32,835 nucleotides of DNA from Acidimicrobiaceae bacterium (GTDB lineage Bacteria; Actinomycetota; Acidimicrobiia; Acidimicrobiales; Bog-793), in NCBI GenBank assembly GCA_003136185.1, contig PLDN01000099.1:1-32835 (forward strand), written 5' to 3'. The position numbers and the translations under genes were made by a program. Shown here piece by piece: positions 7,896-15,308 of the stretch (the first letter of the stretch is position 1; the number at the start of each line of letters is the position of its first letter). The notes under the pieces are model-generated. The model was not told the origin of the DNA, searched no databases, and worked only from the letters and a program-made list of their open reading frames with translations.

Positions 7896-9602
7896 ATGCA
7901 TGATCTCGTCATCCGTAATGCCACATTGGTCGACGGAACCGGTGCGGAGGCAATTCGAGCGGATCTTGCGGTCGACGATGGTGTCATAACCGCTGTCGAG
8001 CACGCTGAAAACGGCGGCGAGGCGGTCGGTCCGGGTCGGCGCGAGATCGATGCCGACGGCCGCCTCGTCACGCCCGGCTGGGTGGACATCCACACGCACT
8101 ACGACGGTCAAGCCACGTGGGACCCTGAGATGACCCCGTCGAGCTGGCATGGCGTGACCACTGTGGTCATGGGCAACTGTGGCGTCGGCTTCGCCCCCGT
8201 ACGACCCGATTCACAGAATTTCCTCATCGAGCTGATGGAAGGCGTGGAGGACATTCCCGGCACGGCGCTGCACGAGGGTATCGACTGGCAGTGGGAGTCC
8301 TTCGGCGAGTACCTCGACACCCTCGACCGCACGCCCCGCGTGATGGACGTGGCTGCCCAGGTGCCGCATGCGGCAGTCCGCGCGTACGTGCTCGGCGACC
8401 GGGCGCACGAAGACGCCACCGACGAAGAGATCACCCAGATGGCAGAGATCGTCCGCGAAGGTCTCGAAGCCGGCGCGGTGGGCCTCTCGACCTCGCGGAC
8501 CGTTCTGCACCGGTCGGTACACGGTCTTGTTCCCGGTACCCGTGCGCCCGCTGAGGAGCTGCTCGAGCTCGGTGCCGTCCTGGCCGACGGCAAGGCGCGC
8601 GTCTTCGAAGTGGTCACCGATCAGGCGGACCTCGCCGAGGAGCGAGCGTGGATGATGGATCTCGCTAAGCGGGCGGACACGCGAGTCACCTACGGACTAG
8701 CCCAAACACCGTGGAACTCGACCGGCTATCGCGATGCGCTCGCTGATGCTGATGCGCTCAGCAAGGAGGGCGTTGACATCCGGCCGCAGGTTGCCTGTCG
8801 GCCGACCGGCATGCTCTTCGGTCTCCAGTCGTCGCTCCACCCCTTCCTGACGCACCCGACCTACCGCGAGCTCGCCGACCTGCCGTTGCCCGCGCGAGTT
8901 GCTCGGCTCTCGGACCCAGAGGTCCGGGCGCGCCTTGTCGCCGAGAAGCCCGGGACGGAAAGTGTTATTGCAGCCGCGCTCATGTCGCGCTTCGATCAGA
9001 TCTTTCGCCTCGGGGACCCTCCTGACTACGAGCCGGACCCGAGTACCAGCATCGCTGCCACGGCTCAGCGAGAGGGCCGCTCGCCCGAGGAGGTTGCCCT
9101 CGACTGGCTTCTCGAGGCCGACGGCACCGCTCTGCTCTTCGCTCCCCTGGCCAGCTACGTCGACGGCAACCACGACGCCATCCGGGAGATGATCACCCAT
9201 CCCCGTGCCGTGCTCGGCTTGAGCGACGGCGGGGCTCACTGCGGTCTCATCTGCGACGCGAGCATGCCGACGTACCTCCTGACGCACTGGGTGCGCGACC
9301 GCAGCCGCGGTGAGCGCCTGAGCCTCGGAGAGGCTGTTGCCCTTCAGACCGGCCGTACAGCGTCGGCATTCGGGTTCGCCGATCGGGGTACCGTCGAGGT
9401 CGGAAAGCGTGCCGACCTGAACGTCATCGACCTCGACGAACTCACATTGCACGCGCCGAAGATGGTTCACGACCTCCCCGCCGGTGGTCGCCGACTTGTG
9501 CAGCGAGTCGACGGCTACCGCTACACGATCGTCGCGGGCGACGTGACGTTCGAAGACGGCGAGCCGACCGGCGCACGCCCCGGCCGCCTCGTCAGGCGCT
9601 AG
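7896..9602 (+). CDS. N-acyl-D-amino-acid deacylase / D-aminoacylase-like amidohydrolase
   Basis: DLVIRNATLVDGTG, GWVDIHTHYDGQATWDPEMTPSSWHGVTTVVMGNCGVGFAPV, VLGLSDGGAHCGLICDAS. ATG at 7896 preferred over the upstream 7848 start because of GGAGG upstream. Confidence 0.85.
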   Translation: MHDLVIRNATLVDGTGAEAIRADLAVDDGVITAVEHAENGGEAVGPGRREIDADGRLVTPGWVDIHTHYDGQATWDPEMTPSSWHGVTTVVMGNCGVGFAPVRPDSQNFLIELMEGVEDIPGTALHEGIDWQWESFGEYLDTLDRTPRVMDVAAQVPHAAVRAYVLGDRAHEDATDEEITQMAEIVREGLEAGAVGLSTSRTVLHRSVHGLVPGTRAPAEELLELGAVLADGKARVFEVVTDQADLAEERAWMMDLAKRADTRVTYGLAQTPWNSTGYRDALADADALSKEGVDIRPQVACRPTGMLFGLQSSLHPFLTHPTYRELADLPLPARVARLSDPEVRARLVAEKPGTESVIAAALMSRFDQIFRLGDPPDYEPDPSTSIAATAQREGRSPEEVALDWLLEADGTALLFAPLASYVDGNHDAIREMITHPRAVLGLSDGGAHCGLICDASMPTYLLTHWVRDRSRGERLSLGEAVALQTGRTASAFGFADRGTVEVGKRADLNVIDLDELTLHAPKMVHDLPAGGRRLVQRVDGYRYTIVAGDVTFEDGEPTGARPGRLVRR

Positions 9603-9765
9603 CCCCTTCCACCTCTCGCCTCTCGCCGCGAAGGCCTCATCGATTTTGGGCGACATGTCAACTTCGACACGTCACTCTGAACCGAGACACGCCTCCGCGA
9701 GTGGAACCTCTATCGACAGGCGGTTCCCGCACCCGAGAGGGCCAGTTCACGGGTACGTTGTTTGG

Positions 9766-9793
9766 CGGGACCTGTCAATGTTTACATGTCCCG
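9766..9793. repeat. Imperfect inverted repeat CGGGACCTGT-N8-ACATGTCCCG with further ACATGTC copies nearby
   Basis: Read directly: arms 9766-9775 and 9784-9793 match 9/10; further GACATGTC at 9652-9659, GACACGTC at 9666-9673 and AACATGTCC from 9801. Confidence 0.6.
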
Positions 9794-9870
9794 CGAAAAC
9801 AACATGTCCTTGTTCCCCGCCCCGCAGCTCCAGACTCGTCCTTGCTCGCGCACTGCGAAAGAATCGAGTC

Positions 9871-10386
9871 GTGACAACCCGCAAGCAAGTGATGACGATC
9901 CATCGGGTTGAGACGCCCGAGTGGGAGGTCCTGCGGGACATCAGGCTGCGTGCCCTCGCGGACTCGCCCGACGCGTTCGGCTCGACGCTCGAACGCGAGC
10001 TCGCATTCGACGAGGCCATGTGGCGCTCGCGGTGCGTCACGAGCACCAGCTACCTCGCAGAGTGCGACGGCGTAACATGCGGCCTCGTCGCTGCCTTTTG
10101 CCCAACGGGCGACAGCACCGAGACGGAGCGGAGCTCGCTCGAGCTCGTCTCCATGTGGGTGGCCCCGCAGTACCGACGTCGCGGAATAGCGGCTCAGCTC
10201 GTGAACGAGGTGCTCGAGCTCGCTCGACGGGAGCACGCAGAATCAGTCACGCTCTGGGTTGCCGAGGGCAATGGGGCGGCGGGTGCGCTGTACGAGAGAC
10301 TCGGTTTCGTGCGGACGGGCAAGACGGATGGGTTGCCCGGGCGCCCCGAGAAGTGTGAGGAGCAGATGCGGTTCCAGGTGGCCTAA
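9871..10386 (+). CDS. GNAT family N-acetyltransferase
   Basis: LRDIRLRALADSPDAFGSTLERE, SMWVAPQYRRRGIAAQLVNEVLELAR, VTLWVAEGNGAAGALYERLGFVRTGK. GTG 9871 or ATG 9892 more likely than the ORF-track start at 9646. Confidence 0.85.
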   Translation: MTTRKQVMTIHRVETPEWEVLRDIRLRALADSPDAFGSTLERELAFDEAMWRSRCVTSTSYLAECDGVTCGLVAAFCPTGDSTETERSSLELVSMWVAPQYRRRGIAAQLVNEVLELARREHAESVTLWVAEGNGAAGALYERLGFVRTGKTDGLPGRPEKCEEQMRFQVA

Positions 10387-10400
10387 CAAGAGGCCGAACT

Positions 10401-11123
10401 TCAACGAAGCTCGGCCGGCCTCCCGAAGAGATAACCCTGTGCTGCTTCGATCCCGAGGCTTGTCAGCATCTCGGCTTCTTGCTCGGTCTCGACGCCCTCG
10501 GCGAGGCTTATCGCTCCGGAGCGTTCCGCGAGGGACTTGAGCGCATACGAGATCGCCTGCTTGGTGGCATCGGTGTCGACGCCGCGAGTCACGTCGGTGT
10601 CGATCTTGATGATGTCGACGTGTACGCCGAGCAGCTGACGCCAGCTGACGAGGCCTGAACCGGTGTCGTCGAGGGCCACCCTCACACCCTTCAACCGAAG
10701 GTTGGCTAGAGCCTCGTTGACATCACTGGTCGCTTCGGCGACCGAATCTTCGGTGATCTCGAGCACGACACGATTGCTCGCGACCTTCTCGATCTCGTGG
10801 TCCAACTCGCTCGTGGCGATCGTCGAGGGGGAGACGTTCAAACAGACAAAAGCGTCCTCGGGCACCCGGTCGAGTTCCGCGAGGGCTGACCGGACGGCCA
10901 CTATCTCGAGCGTCTCGCGCACCCCGAACTCCCTTGCGGCGCTGAACCATGCAACTGGCGAGAGCTGATCCCGGTTCGAGAACCGCGTGAATCGCGCAAG
11001 CGCCTCGTAGCCGAGAACGTTCCGGCTCTCGAGGTTGACGATCGGCTGCCAGACAATCGGGATCGCACCGCCGTCGATGACGGACTGGATCTGTTCGCGG
11101 CTGACTGCGCTTTGCTCAGCCAC
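10401..11123 (-). CDS. Stand-alone EAL domain protein (putative c-di-GMP phosphodiesterase)
   Basis: GYEALARF, CLNVSPSTI, LEITEDS, ALDDTGSG, IIKIDTD, LAEGVETEQEAEML, AAQGYLFGRP. Confidence 0.9.
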   Translation of the reverse strand: MAEQSAVSREQIQSVIDGGAIPIVWQPIVNLESRNVLGYEALARFTRFSNRDQLSPVAWFSAAREFGVRETLEIVAVRSALAELDRVPEDAFVCLNVSPSTIATSELDHEIEKVASNRVVLEITEDSVAEATSDVNEALANLRLKGVRVALDDTGSGLVSWRQLLGVHVDIIKIDTDVTRGVDTDATKQAISYALKSLAERSGAISLAEGVETEQEAEMLTSLGIEAAQGYLFGRPAELR

Positions 11124-11327
11124 ATGAAAGGTGTCTTCGATGATTGCGACAGCCTACAGGAACGCTGAATGCCGAATGTTTGCTGACCTTAAGGTTCGTC
11201 GCCTGAAGAAGGGGTTGGCCGTCGCCGTTCACCACGTGGCTCTTCGACCCTCCTAGGTATCGTGGGCGCGAAGATGCGTCATCCGAGAGACCAGCGGCGT
11301 CGGATAACGACCGAGATGAAGGTCGAT

Positions 11328-11640
11328 ATGACCACGGCTAGCGACGGCAGCCTCGCGATGTCGGTGGCTCGCTGGGAGGAAGACGCGCTCGCCGAGATCT
11401 AACGCCGATACGCGTCCGGCCTGCTCAGCCGGGCGCGGCGTCTCCTTTATGATGCTCGGCTCGCCGAGGACGTCGTCCAAGAGGTCTTCGTACGGCTCTG
11501 GAACAGACCCGAGAGGTTCGATCCCGATAGGGGAAGCTTGCGGGCGTTTCTCGCTGCTGAGACCCACGGCCGAGCCGTCGATCTCCTGCGGGCCGAGGCG
11601 GCGCGCCGACGTCGCGACCGCCGCGCGCACATCGTCTGCC
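11328..11640 (+). pseudogene. Truncated ECF sigma factor (SigK-like), region 2 only, with in-frame nonsense codon
   Basis: MTTASDGSLAMSVARWEEDALAEI*RRYASGLLSRARRLLYDARLAEDVVQEVFVRLWNRPERFDPDRGSLRAFLAAETHGRAVDLLRAEAARRRRDRR; TAA at 11400-11402; no region 4 follows. Confidence 0.75.
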
Positions 11641-11679
11641 AGCAGGGTCTCGACGACCTCGTGCTCGATCGAGCCACAC

Positions 11680-11976
11680 ACGGAGGCCGTGCTCACTTCC
11701 GCGACGAGCCACCAGGCCGCCGAAGTGGTCATCACCAACTCGGGCCAGGCGTACTGGGTCAATTCGACGCTGCCGGAGCTCAGCGGAGGGCAGACCTACC
11801 AGCTCTGGGCGCTCGTGAACGGCAAGGCCGTGTCGATCGGGCTCATCGGTCGCGACCCCACCGCCTACGCGGCGTTCACAGTCGAGATCGGCTCGTCGGC
11901 TCTTATGATCACAGCCGAGCCACAAGGCGGCACGCCACAGCCGACGACGAAAGTGCTCGTGCAAGAGACGATCTAG
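11680..11976 (+). pseudogene. C-terminal (extracytoplasmic) fragment of an RskA-type anti-sigma-K factor
   Basis: VVITNSGQAYWVNSTLPELSGGQTYQLWALVNGKAVSIGLIGRDPTAYAAFTVEIGSSALMITAEPQGGTPQPTTKVLVQETI* matches the RskA C-terminal domain pattern; no ASD or transmembrane helix upstream. Confidence 0.75.
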
Positions 11977-11978
11977 TA

Positions 11979-11998
11979 CGGGCGGGCGCGGCCGCCCG
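11979..11998. terminator. GC-rich hairpin between convergent genes, possible terminator
   Basis: Perfect 7-bp stem CGGGCGG (11979-11985) / CCGCCCG (11992-11998) with 6-nt loop between the RskA remnant and the MFS gene; no U-tract. Confidence 0.4.
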
Positions 11999-12011
11999 CG
12001 GAGCGGGCCAG

Positions 12012-13667
12012 CTAGTTGGCGGCCTGGAGCGCAGCCAGCTCTTCTGCCACTTTCTTCTCGTGTTCCTCGGCATCTTGCCGAGCACGCTTCGGCCGCCAAC
12101 GACCGCCGAGGACCAGCATGAAGGGCAGGAAGAGCACTTCGCCGCCCACGCATACCCAGTACCAATCCTGCCACTGGTGCGGCGTCGTGGCAGCAGCCTT
12201 CTCGACGCTCGTCAAGGTGGCCGCATTCTTCGTGAAGAAGGCCGCCTCGCTCTTGATCTTCGTGTCCTTCGATATGGCGAGGAGCTTGGGGAGGCCGACC
12301 TCAGCGATTGCCTTCTTCAGCAGAGCCGGCGGCTCCGCCGTGCTGGGGTGCTTGGCCAGCTGGGCGAAGAGTGCAGGATGGGCGATCACCGTTTTGATCA
12401 GTGGATCGGACTTCTCGATCGCCTGGGCCTTCTGCCCAAGCGGTCCATGCTCGACGAGCGGCGTCACCGATGTGATCACCACTGGCAGGATGAGGATCGA
12501 GATGGCAACAACCGCACGAATTACCCAACCCCAGACTGCCAGACCGGTAGCGATGAGCGCGGGATTCCGACGCTCGACGGTCTCGGTGTAGGCCGCCATC
12601 CAGGGCGCATACGCGAAGGCCATGAACGCAGCCAGCACAGAGACCGTCAACACCAGCGTGTAGTAGCCGGTATGGGGATGGGTCGCATACCCGAGATAGA
12701 CGATCGTCATCGCGATCGTACCGAGGCATCCGAAGACCATGAACGGCTTTCGCACGCGGGCCTTGTCCGACAGAACGCCGACGATCACGAGAGCGAGCGC
12801 GTTGAAGCTCCACCACCAGTTGCCGATCCCGTTCGCATTCGCGGTCGAAAAGCCAAAGACAGTCTGGAAGTACACGACGTTGAACCCAACCGCCGTGAAG
12901 TAGATGATGAGAAACGTACTGATCGCGAATGCGCCGAGGATGATGTCGGGCCTCAGCATCTGTCGCCATGGCTTCTCGAGCATCGACTCGACGTCGAGTC
13001 CAGCCGCCTTTGCCTCGACCAGTGCGCGATCGCGCACGGACACCATCAGCTGGTCGCGAAGATTCGGTGCGAGCTCACGAAGGCCGAACAGCGCTAGGAG
13101 GAACACGCCGATCCCTGCGAGCCCGCAGATGGTGAACTGGTCCTGCCACGCATGCAGGTGCGTCAGGGTGTGGCTGGCCACCTCCGAGACGATGAGGCTT
13201 GCGATAACCGGGCCGAGGGTCCAAAAGCCCATCGCTGAGGCGCGACCGAGCTGGGGCGAGAAGTCTCGAACGAGCGCAGGGGTTGCCACGAGGATGATTC
13301 CCTCGACAAAGCCGATCGCTACGACGATGGCGGCGTAAGTCCACGCGTTCGGCGCATTCGGGATCCCAAACAAGACGAGCAGGCCGGTGATGGCAAGCCC
13401 GTAGGCGACGAGGTTCGCCCGACCCCACCGGTCCGCCAGCCCGGCGATCACCGAAGCGAACGCTCCGACAGCATTCGCGACCACGGTGATGTACACGTAG
13501 AAGTGGAAGGACATGCCGTACTGGCGGAGGATCTCGGGAGCGACTGCGCCCTGTGTGTAGAACTCGTAGTACAGGAGAACCGTGGCGAGCACCACGATCA
13601 TCAGGTACCACATGCGCTTGCCGGTGCTCGGATAGCTATCGAGCTGCCTCTGCCACAACCTGGACAT
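12012..13667 (-). CDS. MFS transporter with a long loop before the last transmembrane helix
   Basis: 551 aa; MFS-like loop GLADRWGRANLVAYG, repeated hydrophobic helices, charged C-terminal tail; SD-like GGAAGGGAG upstream. Confidence 0.85.
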   Translation of the reverse strand: MSRLWQRQLDSYPSTGKRMWYLMIVVLATVLLYYEFYTQGAVAPEILRQYGMSFHFYVYITVVANAVGAFASVIAGLADRWGRANLVAYGLAITGLLVLFGIPNAPNAWTYAAIVVAIGFVEGIILVATPALVRDFSPQLGRASAMGFWTLGPVIASLIVSEVASHTLTHLHAWQDQFTICGLAGIGVFLLALFGLRELAPNLRDQLMVSVRDRALVEAKAAGLDVESMLEKPWRQMLRPDIILGAFAISTFLIIYFTAVGFNVVYFQTVFGFSTANANGIGNWWWSFNALALVIVGVLSDKARVRKPFMVFGCLGTIAMTIVYLGYATHPHTGYYTLVLTVSVLAAFMAFAYAPWMAAYTETVERRNPALIATGLAVWGWVIRAVVAISILILPVVITSVTPLVEHGPLGQKAQAIEKSDPLIKTVIAHPALFAQLAKHPSTAEPPALLKKAIAEVGLPKLLAISKDTKIKSEAAFFTKNAATLTSVEKAAATTPHQWQDWYWVCVGGEVLFLPFMLVLGGRWRPKRARQDAEEHEKKVAEELAALQAAN

Positions 13668-13695
13668 GTCGTGTGCTCCCTTCCGGGCCCTACTA

Positions 13696-14355
13696 CTAGA
13701 AGATCTTCGTGGTTGCCCCCCCTTGGTGACCGACGATCACCTCGGTCACCAACTCAGCAGGGAAAAGACCGTGCTCGACCACTCCAGGCTGATTCGCGAG
13801 CATCCCACACAGATCGGCCGGGGACCCGATCTCTCCCCACCAGTCGGCGATGACACCCCCATCGGGACTCGGGGGTACCTCCCGTACCCGGACGTCCCCG
13901 AGCGCCGCGATCGTCGCAGCGAGCCCGAACCGAAGCAGCTCGAGCGCTATCGGAGCTTCGATGCGGTCGACGAGCTTGTCCGGCGAGACGATCACGACAA
14001 AACGCTCGGCCGCCGCCGCCACTACCTTCTCCCGCGTATGAGCACCGCCGCCACCCTTCACGAGCCACCTGTCGGGGGCCACCTGGTCGGCTCCGTCGAT
14101 CGCGAGGTCGAGATGATCGAGCTCGTCGAAAGCACGGACGTCGAGCCCGAGCTGCCGCGCGGCCAACTCGGTCCGAGGAGAGGTCGCCACGTAGACGCAG
14201 TCGAGTGAGCGCCGGGCGAGGACCGGCAGCAGAAAGGCGACGGTCGACCCGGTCCCGAGGCCGACGCGCATGCCCGGCGCGGCAAGGAGAGCGGCTGCCT
14301 CGGCGGCCGCGCGTTTGCCTGCGTCTTGGGTCACGGTCCCTATCGTGCCGCACAC
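13696..14355 (-). CDS. rpiA: Ribose-5-phosphate isomerase A
   Basis: VGLGTGSTVAFLLPVLARR, LDLAIDGADQV, LVKGGGGAHTREKVV, VVIVSPDKLV, PGVVEHGLFPAELVTEVIVG. Start may be the GTG at 14334. Confidence 0.92.
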   Translation of the reverse strand: MCGTIGTVTQDAGKRAAAEAAALLAAPGMRVGLGTGSTVAFLLPVLARRSLDCVYVATSPRTELAARQLGLDVRAFDELDHLDLAIDGADQVAPDRWLVKGGGGAHTREKVVAAAAERFVVIVSPDKLVDRIEAPIALELLRFGLAATIAALGDVRVREVPPSPDGGVIADWWGEIGSPADLCGMLANQPGVVEHGLFPAELVTEVIVGHQGGATTKIF

Positions 14356-14374
14356 GCGGGCAGCGCACCCGATC

Positions 14375-14380
14375 TACGCT
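14375..14380 (+). promoter_or_regulatory. Candidate -10 hexamer TACGCT for a leaderless transcript of the alpha/beta hydrolase
   Basis: TACGCT-CCGTCCG-ATG; 7-nt gap. Confidence 0.4.
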
Positions 14381-14387
14381 CCGTCCG

Positions 14388-15308
14388 ATGAACGAACAGC
14401 TGGTGCGGGTGCCGACAACGGGCACCGAGATTTGCTACGAGACTCTCGGCTCGTCGAGCGATCCGCCCATCCTTCTGATCATGGGTCTCGGTACCCAGAT
14501 GATCGCTTGGCCGGACGATTTCTGTCGTGATCTGGCGTCTCGCGGGAACTTCGTGGTGCGTTTCGACAACCGTGACGTCGGCCGATCGACGCACTTCAAC
14601 GACCTTGCGACTCCCCCGCCGCTGCAGGTGTTCCTGCGCCGCTCGCGACCGCCGTATCGCCTCGAGGACATGGCGGCCGACACCGTCGGGCTGCTCGACT
14701 CGCTCGGCATCGAGCGGGCCCATGTCGTCGGGGCTTCGATGGGCGGTTTCATCGCGCAGCTCGTCGCGATCGCCAATCCCGAACGCCTGCGCAGCCTTAG
14801 CCTCATCATGACTTCCACCGGGTCGCGGCGGGTCGGGCTGCCCCGACCCCGTGTCATGGCTCAGATCGGGCGCGGGCGCCGGCGCCGGCCGGAGGCAGAC
14901 CGCGAGAGCGCCATGGAGCTGGTGGCCCAGATCGCACTTGTGATCGGGTCACCCGGCTATCCCTACGACGAGTCCTATTTACGGGATATGGCGGGGCGGG
15001 GATATGACCGCGCCTACGACCCCTCCGGGTACCTCCGCCAGGTGGAGGCGATCATGGCGCAGACCGACCGCACGGCTGGGTTGCGACGCATCTCGGTGCC
15101 GACGGTCGTGATCCACGGGCTCGCTGACCCGCTCGTCGCGGTGACCGGAGGGCGGGCAATTGCTCGGGCGATTCCCCGGTCGCGTTTCGTCGGGCTGGCG
15201 GGAATGGGCCACGACCTGCCGAGGGCGCTCTGGCCCCGGATCGCAGACGAGATCGTTCAGGCGGTTGGAGAGGGAGAGAGCGAGCTGGCCGCCCGCTGCA
15301 AGCTCTGA
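14388..15308 (+). CDS. Alpha/beta fold hydrolase
   Basis: ILLIMGLGTQMIAWPDDFCRDLA, VVRFDNRDVGRSTHF, AHVVGASMGGFIAQLVA (nucleophile elbow), VIHGLADPLV, GMGHDLP. TACGCT 7 nt before the ATG. Confidence 0.9.
   Translation: MNEQLVRVPTTGTEICYETLGSSSDPPILLIMGLGTQMIAWPDDFCRDLASRGNFVVRFDNRDVGRSTHFNDLATPPPLQVFLRRSRPPYRLEDMAADTVGLLDSLGIERAHVVGASMGGFIAQLVAIANPERLRSLSLIMTSTGSRRVGLPRPRVMAQIGRGRRRRPEADRESAMELVAQIALVIGSPGYPYDESYLRDMAGRGYDRAYDPSGYLRQVEAIMAQTDRTAGLRRISVPTVVIHGLADPLVAVTGGRAIARAIPRSRFVGLAGMGHDLPRALWPRIADEIVQAVGEGESELAARCKL

Noticed and set aside
8697-9656. 319-aa minus-strand ORF opposite the D-aminoacylase-like gene
   Set aside because: Antisense shadow ORF; the plus-strand protein has family motifs along its full length.
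13696-14355. rpiA with DGADQ instead of the usual DGADE as a possible inactive enzyme
   Set aside because: Both aspartates of DGAD and the KGGGGAxTREK segment with its Glu are retained, so activity is expected.
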